Source: Clostridium fessum (GTDB taxonomy: Bacteria; Bacillota; Clostridia; Lachnospirales; Lachnospiraceae). From it: 64,000 nt of DNA. This document shows positions 16,397 through 25,408 of the stretch, piece by piece. The position numbers and the translations under genes were made by a program. The DNA is taken from assembly GCF_003024715.1 (NCBI RefSeq), contig NZ_PYLO01000001.1:372001-436000 (forward strand), read 5' to 3'. Numbering within the stretch: position 1 is the stretch's first letter; each line of letters opens with the position of its first letter. The notes below the pieces were generated by a model. The model made no database searches, was not told where the DNA came from, and saw only the letters and a program-made list of their open reading frames with translations.

Positions 16397-17872
16397 TTAT
16401 CTGCCCTCCTTGTCTGTCATAACCGGAAGCTTCCATGCACCTCTCGCCTTTTCGTATGCAGATGCCACGCCAAACAGCTTCTTTTCCTGGAAGCAGTCTG
16501 CGATCATCTGAAGCCCGATCGGAAGTCCCTTCGAATCCAGCCCGCACGGAACTGAAATGCCCGGAAGACCTGCCAGGTTGACCGAAACAGTATAAATATC
16601 GCCCAGATACATCTTCATCGGATCGGAAAGGCTGTCGCCCAGCAGCGGTGCCGTGGACGGCGCTGCCGGTCCCAGAATGACATCGTATTTCTCAAACGCC
16701 TTGTCAAATGCCTGTTTAATTAATGCTTTTGTGCGGAGTGCTTTCAGATAATATGCATCGTAGTAGCCTGAACTCAAAACGAACGAACCGAGCATGATAC
16801 GGCGTTTTACCTCTGGTCCAAAGCCCTCGGAACGACTCTTTTTATACATTTCATGTAAATCTTCATATTCCGGTGTGCGGTAACCGTACTTCACACCGTC
16901 AAACCGGGACAGGTTGGAGCTTGCCTCCGCCGATGCAATGACGTAATATGCCGGAATCGCATACTCAACCATGCCTAAATCAAAAAACTCCACTTCTGCC
17001 CCGCATTCTTTTAACGCATCAGCTGCCTCCAGAACAGCTTTTTTTACATCTTCATCGAGTCCTTCGCCCAGATAGTCGGACAGGATTCCAATCTTCATTC
17101 CTTTTACCTCTCCGGTCAGGGCAGCGGTAAAATTGTACGCCTCCCGCTTGACAGAAGTGCTGTCCTTTTTATCATAGGAAGCGATCGTCTCCAGAATTGC
17201 CGCGCAGTCTGCGGTATCTTTCGCAATCGGTCCAATCTGATCCAGCGAGGAACCATAGGCGATCAGACCATACCGGGAAACCGTTCCATAGGTCGGTTTG
17301 ATGCCGGTCACGCCGCAGAAGGAACTTGGCTGGCGGATGGAACCGCCCGTATCTGAACCAAGAGCAAAAAAGGTCTCTCCCGCTGCGACAGCCGCACACG
17401 AGCCACCGGAAGATCCGCCCGGTACATGCTCTGTATTCCAGGGGTTTTTCGTCGGTCCAAACCAGGATGTCTCGGTCGTACTTCCCATCGCAAATTCATC
17501 CATATTTGTCTTGCCAAGCAGGATCGCACCGGCTTTTTTGAGGTTCAGCGCTGCCTCCGCTGAGTACGGAGGTACAAATCCCCTTAAAATTTTGGAACTG
17601 CACGTTGTCTCAATTCCCTCTGTACAAATATTATCCTTGATCGCCATTGGAACGCCCGCCAGCGGTCCGGTCAGGGTGCCATCGTCAATCTGTTTCTGGA
17701 TCTCATCCGCCTGTGCCAGTGCTGCCTCCTCGGTCAGCGTTACATAAGCATGAACTGTATCTTCATATTTATGAATCCGTTCCAGAGATGCCTGTACCGC
17801 CTCCCGGACGGAGATTCGTTTTTCTTTAATTTCTTTTCCCAGCTCCAGCGCTGTTAATTCTGAAATTCCCAT
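16397..17872 (-). CDS. gatA: Asp/Glu-tRNA amidotransferase subunit A
   Basis: 491 residues from the ATG at 17872, with GGAGG upstream; the ATG at 17887 overlaps that ribosome site. Amidase-signature triad: Lys in MAIKDNICT, the cis-Ser in GSDTGGSIRQP, and the nucleophile Ser in the same block. GGSSGGSCAAVAAG is the glycine/serine-rich loop. It releases ammonia from glutamine and channels it to GatB. Confidence 0.97.
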   Translation of the reverse strand: MGISELTALELGKEIKEKRISVREAVQASLERIHKYEDTVHAYVTLTEEAALAQADEIQKQIDDGTLTGPLAGVPMAIKDNICTEGIETTCSSKILRGFVPPYSAEAALNLKKAGAILLGKTNMDEFAMGSTTETSWFGPTKNPWNTEHVPGGSSGGSCAAVAAGETFFALGSDTGGSIRQPSSFCGVTGIKPTYGTVSRYGLIAYGSSLDQIGPIAKDTADCAAILETIASYDKKDSTSVKREAYNFTAALTGEVKGMKIGILSDYLGEGLDEDVKKAVLEAADALKECGAEVEFFDLGMVEYAIPAYYVIASAEASSNLSRFDGVKYGYRTPEYEDLHEMYKKSRSEGFGPEVKRRIMLGSFVLSSGYYDAYYLKALRTKALIKQAFDKAFEKYDVILGPAAPSTAPLLGDSLSDPMKMYLGDIYTVSVNLAGLPGISVPCGLDSKGLPIGLQMIADCFQEKKLFGVASAYEKARGAWKLPVMTDKEGR

Positions 17873-17913
17873 CCTGATTTCCTCCATATCGCTGCTTATA
17901 TCTCTAATTCTTT

Positions 17914-18207
17914 TTACTCCACTGTCCTAGGCACCTTGTACTGTTTTTCTTTCTGCTCCGGTGCATTCGAAAGCATCGCATCTGATTCATCTCCATTTTC
18001 CACGACATCTTCGCGGAACACATTGTGAATGTCAAAGACATGCGACATCGGTTCTACCTCCGAAGTATCAAGCTGATTCAGCATATCGATATACTCAAGC
18101 ATCCGGCTCATGTCGCTTTTCGCTGCCTCCTTTTCCTCCGGGGAAAGGGAAAGCTTTGCTAAAATACCAACATAATCAATCATTTCATCGTCTATTTTCA
18201 CTGCCAT
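17914..18207 (-). CDS. gatC: Asp/Glu-tRNA amidotransferase subunit C
   Basis: 97 residues of the GatC pattern: YVGILAKLSLSPEEKE near the N-terminus, MLEYIDMLNQLDTSEVEPMSH and FREDVV. It wraps around GatA and links it to GatB. It lies between aspS and gatA in the operon. Confidence 0.95.
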   Translation of the reverse strand: MAVKIDDEMIDYVGILAKLSLSPEEKEAAKSDMSRMLEYIDMLNQLDTSEVEPMSHVFDIHNVFREDVVENGDESDAMLSNAPEQKEKQYKVPRTVE

Positions 18208-18282
18208 AAGTTCTGTTCCTTCCTATTATAATATGTGTTATGGACAAGCTCTTTGTTTCATAGGAAATTGCGTCCTGTCACG

Positions 18283-19614
18283 TTACGGTACCAGACGGCT
18301 CATATCTCTCGGGAAGAGCGAAACCTCACGGACATTCTCCTCTTCAAGCAGCTGCATCGTCATACGTTCCAGACCGATACCGAGTCCGCCGTGAGGCGGC
18401 ATACCGTGTTTGAAGGTGCTTAAATACTGTTCCATTCCCTCGGTATCCATACCGCGTTTTTCAATCTTCTCCATCAACTCGGTGTAGCTGTGGATACGCT
18501 GTCCGCCGGTTGTGACTTCCAGTCCACGGAATAAAAGGTCAAAGCTGAGTGTTACTTTCGGATCTGTCGGGTCATCCATCGCATAGAATGGACGCTTCTT
18601 GGATGGATAATGGGTGACAAACACGAAATCGGCGCCGTACTCTTCTTTAAAATAGCGTCCAATCAGGTGTTCTTCCTCCGGCTCCAGATCGTATGGGTTT
18701 TTGATCTGGGTTCCATATTTTTCGGAGGCAAGGCGTTTCGCCTCGGTAAAGGTCACTGCCGGAATCTTCTCTACTTCCGGAAGTTTGACTTTAAGGATTT
18801 CCAGCTCCGTGGAATATTCCTTCTTTAAAATTTCCACCATATGATGAAGAAATCCGGTTTCCATCGCCATGATATCGGTAAAATCATCGATATATCCCAT
18901 CTCAAAATCCAGTCCGGTATATTCGTTTAAATGGCGTTTCGTGTTATGCTTCTCCGCACGGAACACCGGACCAACCTCCATCACACGGTCAAACACGCCG
19001 ACCATCATCTGTTTGTAAAACTGCGGACTCTGCGCTAACACCGCCGGGCGGTGAAAATAATCGAGTTTAAAGACGTTTGCTCCGCCCTCGGCTCCTTTTG
19101 CTCCGATCTTCGGGGAATGAATTTCCGTAAATCCTTCTCCATGCAGGTACTCCCGGAATGCCCGTGCGATTCCTTCCTGGATTCTGAAACGTGCGCGCTC
19201 CCGCAGGTTGCGGAGTGTCAGAGAACGCATATCCAGTTTGGCTTCCAGGGATGCGCTCATTTTCCATTTTGATACGGCAATCGGCATCGGTTCTTCCGGT
19301 TTCGAGAGGATCCGAACACTCTTTAAACGAAGTTCCATGCCTCTCGGCGCCCGCTCTTCTTTTCGGAGGACACCGGAAACTTCTACGAATGTTTCTTCTC
19401 TTAATTCAGCAAAATCCGCGTCGGTCACACCTTTTTCATAGACAGTCTGCAACACGCCGTCACGTTTCCGGAGAATCACAAATGCGATATCGCCCATGTT
19501 GCGGACACTCATGATCGCGCCGTTTACCTTTACTTCCCGTCCTTCCATACCGTCTGCAAACACGGCTGCCAGATCCAGCACTTCTTTTTCCTTTTTACCT
19601 GTCATAAATTCCAT
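18283..19614 (-). CDS. aspS: Non-discriminating aspartyl-tRNA synthetase (archaeal/AsnRS-like type)
   Basis: 443 residues from the ATG at 19614, preceded by AGAGGA; the frame continues upstream into a repeat element and that extension is artefactual. An OB-fold anticodon domain (about 15-110) is followed by a class II core: motif 2 around FRAEKHNTKRHLNEY and motif 3 GLGIGLERMTMQ. It lacks the large GAD insertion of bacterial AspRS, so it belongs to the short type that often charges both tRNA(Asp) and tRNA(Asn). Clustering with gatCAB supports making Asp-tRNA(Asn) for transamidation. Preceded by a T-box leader. Confidence 0.9.
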   Translation of the reverse strand: MEFMTGKKEKEVLDLAAVFADGMEGREVKVNGAIMSVRNMGDIAFVILRKRDGVLQTVYEKGVTDADFAELREETFVEVSGVLRKEERAPRGMELRLKSVRILSKPEEPMPIAVSKWKMSASLEAKLDMRSLTLRNLRERARFRIQEGIARAFREYLHGEGFTEIHSPKIGAKGAEGGANVFKLDYFHRPAVLAQSPQFYKQMMVGVFDRVMEVGPVFRAEKHNTKRHLNEYTGLDFEMGYIDDFTDIMAMETGFLHHMVEILKKEYSTELEILKVKLPEVEKIPAVTFTEAKRLASEKYGTQIKNPYDLEPEEEHLIGRYFKEEYGADFVFVTHYPSKKRPFYAMDDPTDPKVTLSFDLLFRGLEVTTGGQRIHSYTELMEKIEKRGMDTEGMEQYLSTFKHGMPPHGGLGIGLERMTMQLLEEENVREVSLFPRDMSRLVP

Positions 19615-19662
19615 CGCTGTTTCCTCTCTTTCTCTGCTTTTTGATATGTCCGGGACGGGAAT

Positions 19663-19803
19663 AATGAAAAAGAATGTGCCTTGGCACATTCTCGCGCCGA
19701 GCGCGGTCGCTTGCGACAAACTACATCTTCGCGCGAGTGCGCATCATTGGCACGTTAGTGCCTTTTTGTGTAATAGGGGATTCCAAGGAATTTCCTATTA
19801 CAC
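19663..19803. repeat. Terminator-tethered palindromic repeat, copy A (in aspS leader)
   Basis: About 140 bp, nearly identical to copy B. Order on plus: hairpin AGAATGTGCC-TT-GGCACATTCT, a GC-rich arm, hairpin GGCAC-GTTA-GTGCC, then the palindrome TTTTTGTGTAATAGG ... CCTATTACACAAAAA. It lies between the T-box terminator and the aspS ribosome site. Confidence 0.9.
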
Positions 19804-20088
19804 AAAAAGTCCCGGAATGACGTTCACTCACATCATTCCGGGACGGGATATTCCCGCGGTACCACCCGCATTTAAAAAGAAACGATTGTTTTTCTTTTTA
19901 CTCTTTCGCTGCTTAACGCGCAGTCACGTGATGACCTACCTGCGGCGGCTGGCGGGGTGTCCAGTGTCGCTCTCAGTCATCCGGCTCCGGAGTGTTCCCT
20001 ATTGTCCCGCTCCCTCCTGACACGGCTCTCAGCCGGTGACCGCGTCTTTCTGTCGGATTCTTCGAAACAGAGTCTCCATCTTTGCCTT
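19804..20088 (-). promoter_or_regulatory. T-box riboswitch controlling aspS-gatCAB
   Basis: The minus strand carries the antiterminator core GCGGGTGGTACCGCGGG (19853-19869) followed by ATATCCCG. The competing terminator is a perfect stem between 19809 and 19844 with TTTTT at 19804-19808. Upstream lies a structured stem I region. A GAC triplet at 19966-19968 is followed by A and sits on the 3' side of the lower stem I in my fold, so the likely specifier is Asp. An AAC triplet at 19994-19996 is an alternative, but lies in the apical part. Uncharged tRNA would allow readthrough into aspS. Confidence 0.88.
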
Positions 20089-20090
20089 TT

Positions 20091-20137
20091 AAAAAAGTGG
20101 GCACGAATACCATGATTATCATGGCATCCTTGCCCAC
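20091..20137 (-). terminator. Terminator-like hairpin upstream of the T-box
   Basis: On the minus strand GTGGGCA...CCATGAT pairs with ATCATGG...TGCCCAC (20097-20137), a 20-bp stem with one mismatch and a tiny loop, followed by TTTTTT. No minus-strand gene lies upstream. It falls between the predicted promoter and stem I. Confidence 0.75.
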
Positions 20138-20165
20138 CCCGTTGGATTCAATTTTTTATGTTCAA

Positions 20166-20194
20166 ACTATAAACTATTTTTCTGAGTTTGTAAA
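20166..20194 (-). promoter_or_regulatory. Promoter of aspS-gatCAB T-box transcript
   Basis: Minus strand: -35 TTTACA (20189-20194), 17-nt spacer, -10 TATAGT (20166-20171). If used, the first hairpin starts about 20 nt into the RNA. Confidence 0.55.
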
Positions 20195-20357
20195 GAGGTT
20201 TTTTAATTTTTTTTCACGCAGTAATTCTGTATGGAATAGGTCAGCTTCGCTGACCAGTATCACGCGCCAAGTCTCACAGATGTTCGACTTGAATAGAAGA
20301 AATCTTGTACAATATTCTCCCTTGAAACATTTTTTCAAAATTCGTGTGCAAATTGTA

Positions 20358-20385
20358 TTGACATTCAGAATTTTTCGTGTATACT
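20358..20385 (+). promoter_or_regulatory. Promoter of glnN
   Basis: Perfect -35 TTGACA (20358-20363), 16-nt spacer, -10 TATACT (20380-20385). A CodY-box-like CATTTTTTCAAAATT (20328-20342, three mismatches to the consensus) lies just upstream. Confidence 0.85.
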
Positions 20386-20400
20386 ACTACACATAAAAGC

Positions 20401-20436
20401 AAGGGCGCTTCGAGATGATCGAGGTGCCCTTTTCTT
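20401..20436 (+). terminator. Attenuator-like hairpin in glnN leader
   Basis: AAGGGCGCTTCGA (20401-20413) pairs with TCGAGGTGCCCTT (20419-20431), 13 pairs including two G-U, 5-nt loop, then TTTCTTT. It begins about 10 nt after the predicted start, ahead of glnN. A second small hairpin AATGTG/CACATT follows at about 20445-20462. Confidence 0.75.
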
Positions 20437-20524
20437 TATGTAAAATGTGTCAGAGCACATTCATCTTACGTAGATTTAATCATCACAAAATCGCAGACAT
20501 AAAACCTGAAAGGAGACATGAGTT

Positions 20525-22624
20525 ATGAAAAAAAACATCCCTGAACTGTATGGAAGTCTTGTATTCAACGACAAAGTCATGAAAAGCAAATTGCCGCGAG
20601 ATGTTTATAAGGCACTCCGCAAAACGATTGAAAATGGCAGTCATCTGGATCTCGACATTGCAAATGCAGTCGCAGTTGCAATGAAGGAATGGGCCGTTGA
20701 AAATGGTGCAACTCACTTCACACACTGGTTCCAGCCGATGACCGGCATCACTGCTGAGAAGCACGACAGTTTCATCAACCCGGTTGGCAATGGCGAAGTT
20801 ATCATGGATTTCTCCGGCAAAGAGCTGGTAAAGGGCGAACCGGATGCATCCAGTTTCCCATCCGGCGGACTTCGTGCCACCTTTGAGGCAAGAGGTTATA
20901 CAGCCTGGGATCCAACCTCCCCGGCATTTATTAAAGACGATACACTCTGCATCCCGACCGCATTCTGTTCCTACAGCGGCGAGGCACTTGATACCAAAAC
21001 CCCTCTTCTGCGTTCGATGGAAACCATCAACCGCGAGGCGCTGCGTGTCCTGAAGCTCTTCGGAAATGAAGATGTGACCCGCGTTGTCTCCACCGTTGGT
21101 CCGGAACAGGAGTATTTCCTGGTTGATAAAAAGCTGTTTAATAAGAGAAACGATTTGAAGTTCTGCGGAAGAACTCTGTTTGGCGCACCAGCTCCGAAGG
21201 GTCAGGAAATGGATGACCACTATTTCGGCGCTCTCCGTCCGAGAGTTTCCGCTTTCATGAAAGAACTGGATGAAGAGCTCTGGAAGCTCGGTATTCCGGC
21301 AAAAACCAAACACAACGAGGTAGCTCCGGCGCAGCATGAACTTGCCACCATCTACACGACTACCAATGTGGCAGTTGACAACAACCAGCTCACTATGGAA
21401 ATCATGAAACGTGTGGCAGAGAAACATGGTCTTGTGTGCCTGCTCCATGAGAAACCATTTGAGGGCATAAACGGAAGCGGTAAACACAACAACTGGTCTT
21501 TATCGACCAACACCGGCGAAAACCTTCTTGATCCGGACCGCGATCCGGCAAAGAACTTACAATTCCTTCTCTTCCTGTTCGCAACGATCAAGGCAGTCGA
21601 TGTCTACGGCGATCTGCTCCGCGTATCAGTTGCAACTGCTGGAAATGACCACCGTCTGGGCGGCAACGAGGCACCGCCAGCTATCGTGTCTATGTTTATC
21701 GGAGATGATCTGGAAGCAGTTCTCGATATTGTGGAAAAAGATCTCGAGTCTGAGGCAAAAGAAGTCCAGACCATGAAGCCGGGCGCAAAGGTTCTGCCGC
21801 ACTTTATCAAAGATACAACCGATCGCAACCGTACTTCTCCGTTTGCCTTTACCGGCAATAAATTCGAGTTCCGTATGCCAGGTTCCGCTCTCTCTGTATC
21901 GGAACCGAACATTGTCATCAATACAGCCGTAGCTGAAGTTTTAGGCGAATTTGCAGACCGTCTGGAAGGTCTTTCAGGCAAAGCTCTGGAGGCAGAAATC
22001 CATCTGCTCTTAAAGGAAGTGCTGCGTGATCACCGCCGCATCGTATTCAACGGCAACGGTTACACCAGCGAATGGGTAGAGGAAGCTCACAAACGCGGAC
22101 TCTTCGACCTGCCGAGCTGCGCAGAGGCATTTCCGCGCCTGATTGCTGAGAAAAACGTAGAACTGTTCCTGAAACACGGCATCTACACCAAGGAGGAACT
22201 CTTCTCCCGCTACGAAATCAAGGAAGAGAACTACATCAAGACCATCAACATCGAGGCAAAGACGATGCTTTCGATGATGAAGAAGACCTTCCTGCCGTCC
22301 GTCCTCTCCTACTGCAAGGAGCTGGCTGAAACCGCCGCAAAGACAAAGGCAATCCTACCGGACGCACCGATCAGCGCCGAGAGCAAACTGCTTGAGAAGC
22401 TGTCCGGTCTCTACACCGAGATTTCCGAGAAAACCGAAGCACTGGCAGAGGCTGAAAAAGCGGCAGAATCCATGGAAGATAATATCGAGAAGGTTGCATA
22501 TTTCCACTATACGATTCTTGCCAAGATGGATGACTTAAGAAGCAGCGTTGATACCGCAGAAGCCCTGATTCCAGATTCCTTCCTGCCGTATCCGACTTAC
22601 GATGAACTGCTGTTCTCCGTATAA
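20525..22624 (+). CDS. glnN: Glutamine synthetase type III
   Basis: 699 residues, the length of GSIII, well above GSI. It opens with [46 protein letters not shown] and [10 protein letters not shown] carry the metal- and substrate-binding residues. [16 protein letters not shown] and [14 protein letters not shown] are further GSIII signatures. It makes glutamine from glutamate and ammonia with ATP, forming a dodecamer in characterised members. AAAGGAG precedes the ATG. The leader hairpin suggests transcription attenuation in response to nitrogen state. A CodY box is possible and codY lies 2 kb away. Confidence 0.96.
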   Translation: MKKNIPELYGSLVFNDKVMKSKLPRDVYKALRKTIENGSHLDLDIANAVAVAMKEWAVENGATHFTHWFQPMTGITAEKHDSFINPVGNGEVIMDFSGKELVKGEPDASSFPSGGLRATFEARGYTAWDPTSPAFIKDDTLCIPTAFCSYSGEALDTKTPLLRSMETINREALRVLKLFGNEDVTRVVSTVGPEQEYFLVDKKLFNKRNDLKFCGRTLFGAPAPKGQEMDDHYFGALRPRVSAFMKELDEELWKLGIPAKTKHNEVAPAQHELATIYTTTNVAVDNNQLTMEIMKRVAEKHGLVCLLHEKPFEGINGSGKHNNWSLSTNTGENLLDPDRDPAKNLQFLLFLFATIKAVDVYGDLLRVSVATAGNDHRLGGNEAPPAIVSMFIGDDLEAVLDIVEKDLESEAKEVQTMKPGAKVLPHFIKDTTDRNRTSPFAFTGNKFEFRMPGSALSVSEPNIVINTAVAEVLGEFADRLEGLSGKALEAEIHLLLKEVLRDHRRIVFNGNGYTSEWVEEAHKRGLFDLPSCAEAFPRLIAEKNVELFLKHGIYTKEELFSRYEIKEENYIKTINIEAKTMLSMMKKTFLPSVLSYCKELAETAAKTKAILPDAPISAESKLLEKLSGLYTEISEKTEALAEAEKAAESMEDNIEKVAYFHYTILAKMDDLRSSVDTAEALIPDSFLPYPTYDELLFSV

Positions 22625-22650
22625 TCTGACATGTCAATATTATGACTTGA

Positions 22651-22679
22651 TTGAAAAATCGAGAAAAATGTGTTATGAT
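22651..22679 (+). promoter_or_regulatory. Promoter of purF
   Basis: -35 TTGAAA (22651-22656), 17-nt spacer, -10 TATGAT (22674-22679). Confidence 0.8.
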
Positions 22680-22683
22680 TTGG

Positions 22684-22727
22684 CTGCAAAATATTGGTAT
22701 ATTGTCTTTTATACTGATATTTTGCAG
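22684..22727 (+). promoter_or_regulatory. 17-bp hairpin at the purF transcription start
   Basis: CTGCAAAATATTGGTAT (22684-22700) and ATACTGATATTTTGCAG (22711-22727) pair fully, counting two G-U, with a 10-nt loop. It begins about where transcription should start. No U-run follows, so it is not a normal terminator. Confidence 0.8.
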
Positions 22728-22798
22728 TCAATTTTGGGTTCTTATCCCTGTTATTTTCTTATCATTCAGGTATCTTGAATACAAAGGAGGTTTATATC

Positions 22799-24223
22799 AT
22801 GAGGGAGTCACTCACATACGAAACCGGGCTTCGTGAGGAATGCGGCGTATTTGGAATGTTTGACCTGGAGGGCGGCGATGTTGCCAGAGATATGTACTAC
22901 GGACTCAGCGCACTCCAGCACCGCGGTCAGGAGTCATGCGGCATCGCAGTCTGTGACACGAACGGCCCAAAGGGCGTTGTCAACTGCTACAAAGGGCTGG
23001 GACTTGTCAATGAGGTATTTCATGAGGAGACGTTAAAACGCCTCGGCGGCAATCTGGGAGTTGGTCATGTTCGCTACTCCACAACCGGTTCTTCTACCAT
23101 CGAAAACACACAGCCACTGGTACTTAAGTATTTTAAGGGAACACTCTGTCTGGCGCACAACGGAAACCTGGTAAATGCGTTTGAGATGCGCCGCCAGCTT
23201 GAAGAAACCGGCGCAATCTTCCAGACGACGATGGATTCAGAGGTAATCGCGTTCCACATCGCCAGAGAACGTCTGGCTGCCCCGACCGCTGAAGAGGCAA
23301 TCAAACGGACCGCGGCAAAAACACGTGGCGCTTATGCCCTGATTATCTCCAGCCCGCGCAAGCTGATCGGTGTTCGTGACCCATTTGGTCTGCGTCCTCT
23401 CTGCCTCGGCAAAAAGGGAAATGTCTGGATCATGGCATCGGAAAGCTGTGCCATCACCTCGGTCGGCGGCGAATTTATCCGTGATATCGAACCGGGTGAG
23501 ATCGTAACCATCACCCGCGACGGCGTTTTTTCTGATAAAAGCCTGCAGCAGGAAAAACGGGCGCACTGCGTTTTCGAATACATCTATTTTGCCCGCCTCG
23601 ACAGCCACATCGATGATGTGAGCGTCTATGAGGCAAGACTGCGCGGCGGCGCGGCTCTCGCACATTCCTTCCCTGCCGATGCCGACCTCGTCGCCGGTGT
23701 ACCGGATTCCGGTCTGACCGCCGCGATGGGATATGCGAAGGCATCCGGCATTCCATATGAGATTATTTTCCATAAAAACAGCTATGTCGGCAGAACTTTC
23801 ATCAAACCAACCCAGGAAGAACGCGAAAATAGCGTCCGGATCAAGCTTAATATTCTGGAACCGGCTGTCAGGGGAAAACGCATTGTCCTCGTCGATGACT
23901 CCATCGTGCGCGGTACGACGATGAAAAACCTGATCCGCATGCTCAAAAAAGCCGGGGCGAAGGAAATCCATGTGCGCGTCAGCTCTCCGCCATTCCTCTT
24001 CCCCTGCTATTTCGGTACCGATGTCCCCTCCAATAAACAGCTCATCGCCAGCAGTCATTCCGTCGAAGAAATCTGCCGGGAGATCGGTGCGGATTCGCTT
24101 GGATATATGCCGGTTGAAGATCTCGAGGAGATGGCAGGCGGACTGCCGCTCTGTACGGCATGCTTCACCGGAAACTATCCGATGGATGTGCCGGATGGGG
24201 AGATTAAGGATGCATTAGAATAA
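22799..24223 (+). CDS. purF: Amidophosphoribosyltransferase (Fe-S, Bacillus type)
   Basis: 474 residues from the ATG at 22799 (AAAGGAGG upstream; an upstream TTG is not used). First committed step of purine synthesis: PRPP plus glutamine to phosphoribosylamine. A 14-residue propeptide precedes the N-terminal nucleophile Cys of ECGVFGMF. The PRPP loop is VLVDDSIVRGTT. Cysteines in HCVFEY, FPCYFG and LCTACFTG match the four ligands of the [4Fe-4S] cluster in B. subtilis PurF, so the enzyme is likely oxygen-sensitive. Monocistronic here, unlike most purine operons. Confidence 0.96.
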   Translation: MRESLTYETGLREECGVFGMFDLEGGDVARDMYYGLSALQHRGQESCGIAVCDTNGPKGVVNCYKGLGLVNEVFHEETLKRLGGNLGVGHVRYSTTGSSTIENTQPLVLKYFKGTLCLAHNGNLVNAFEMRRQLEETGAIFQTTMDSEVIAFHIARERLAAPTAEEAIKRTAAKTRGAYALIISSPRKLIGVRDPFGLRPLCLGKKGNVWIMASESCAITSVGGEFIRDIEPGEIVTITRDGVFSDKSLQQEKRAHCVFEYIYFARLDSHIDDVSVYEARLRGGAALAHSFPADADLVAGVPDSGLTAAMGYAKASGIPYEIIFHKNSYVGRTFIKPTQEERENSVRIKLNILEPAVRGKRIVLVDDSIVRGTTMKNLIRMLKKAGAKEIHVRVSSPPFLFPCYFGTDVPSNKQLIASSHSVEEICREIGADSLGYMPVEDLEEMAGGLPLCTACFTGNYPMDVPDGEIKDALE

Positions 24224-24233
24224 ATATTGCGCA

Positions 24234-24373
24234 AATGAAAAAGAATGTGCCTTGGCACATTCTCGCGCCGAGCGCGGTCGCTTGCGACATGTTTCTGCTT
24301 CGCGCGAGTGCGCATCATTGGCACGTTAGTGCCTTTTTGTGTAATAGGGAATTCCAAGGAATTTCCTATTACA
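24234..24373. repeat. Terminator-tethered palindromic repeat, copy B
   Basis: Same order and nearly the same sequence as copy A. On plus, GGCAC-GTTA-GTGCC followed by TTTTTG (about 24320-24341) could terminate purF. On minus, the palindrome directly follows the codY terminator U-run. Confidence 0.9.
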
Positions 24374-24374
24374 T

Positions 24375-24401
24375 AAAAAAGGGCTCTCACCGAGTCCTTT
24401 T
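24375..24401 (-). terminator. Intrinsic terminator of codY
   Basis: On minus, AAAAAAGG-CTC and GAG-CCTTTTTT flank a short loop (24375-24401), ending in a T-run. Confidence 0.6.
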
Positions 24402-24467
24402 TTATCCCTCACACTTTTTCACGTTTTGTCAAAACTTTTGTTTTTGTTTAAAATGTCTTATATGTTT

Positions 24468-25265
24468 TTATACATTGGATGACGGACGGTTGTTCTGCGC
24501 TTTTAACGCTTTCAACTCGTCAAATACAACATCGTTCAGAACCTTAATGTAGGTTCCCTTCATACCGGACGAACGGGACTCAATAACGCCTGCACTTTCA
24601 AACTTGCGGAGTGCATTGACGATAACGGAACGGGTAATGCCGACTCTGTCTGCAATCTTGCTGGCTACCAGAATGCCCTCGTTGCCTTCCAGCTCATCGA
24701 AGATGTGGGTAATTGCTTCCAGTTCGGAGAAGGACAGGGTGCTGATCGCTGATTTAACGATCTGGATCTTTCTTGTCTCCTCTGCATTCTCCTCGTTGAC
24801 AGAACGCATCATCTCAAGTCCGACAACAGTGGTTCCGTACTCACTCAGGATGATATCGTCGATGTCGTACTGTGCATCTGATTTGTAGATGAACAGAGTA
24901 CCCAGTCTCTCACCGGATATATCAATAGGCGTGATGATCGCCTGATACTTCTTCACGTTCTCCTCGGCGAATCCCAATGTGGCAAGGTTGACATTTTCCT
25001 TCGTTGACAAAACGCTTAAAAGGCGTTCATTCAACATACGGTCAACAAAACCGCCGACCTGATCCTTGATCAACTCTTCGATCTCATCCACACCCTCATG
25101 AATCGCAACTCCGAGTACTTTACCTTTCTTGCTGATTACGAGAATATTGGATTCCAGTATGTCACTGAGGACTTCACAAATGTCATTGAACACAACCTTA
25201 TGAGAATGGTTGTTGTGCAATAACTTATTAATTTTTCTAGTTTTGTCCAGTAATTGAACGCTCAT
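24468..25265 (-). CDS. codY: GTP-sensing transcriptional pleiotropic repressor CodY
   Basis: 265 residues. The N-terminal GAF ligand-binding domain (about 1-155) binds branched-chain amino acids in other Firmicutes. The C-terminal winged HTH contains VASKIADRVGITRSVIVNALRKFE, which is almost invariant in CodY. It represses amino-acid and nitrogen genes when BCAA and GTP are high. Transcribed from its own promoter downstream of topA, with AAAGGAGG before the ATG; in B. subtilis codY is also near topA. Confidence 0.97.
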   Translation of the reverse strand: MSVQLLDKTRKINKLLHNNHSHKVVFNDICEVLSDILESNILVISKKGKVLGVAIHEGVDEIEELIKDQVGGFVDRMLNERLLSVLSTKENVNLATLGFAEENVKKYQAIITPIDISGERLGTLFIYKSDAQYDIDDIILSEYGTTVVGLEMMRSVNEENAEETRKIQIVKSAISTLSFSELEAITHIFDELEGNEGILVASKIADRVGITRSVIVNALRKFESAGVIESRSSGMKGTYIKVLNDVVFDELKALKAQNNRPSSNV

Positions 25266-25324
25266 TTTACCAGTTACCTCCTTTGCCTTTATCGTAAATT
25301 AGAATTCGATCCTAACCTGTAAGA

Positions 25325-25353
25325 ATTGTAACACGATTTTCGTATAATAGCAA
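25325..25353 (-). promoter_or_regulatory. Promoter of codY
   Basis: Minus strand: -35 TTGCTA (25348-25353), 17-nt spacer, -10 TACAAT (25325-25330). Confidence 0.7.
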
Positions 25354-25408
25354 GAGTTTTTCTGTATTTTTCATTTTTTTTAATAATTAATATCTATTTC
25401 AAGAGTTT

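Noticed and set aside
19615-19719. N-terminal extension of AspRS (MSQATALGARMCQ...)
   Set aside because: It is translated repeat DNA; the same peptide appears in a shadow frame at the 7.5-kb copy. The ATG at 19614 has a ribosome site.
20483-21487. Long minus-strand frame of 334 codons opposite glnN
   Set aside because: It is the antisense shadow of a highly conserved GSIII gene; no ribosome site or family motif.
23237-24058. 273-codon minus-strand frame opposite purF
   Set aside because: Antisense to conserved PurF blocks; composition is Arg/Asp skewed and no start signal is present.
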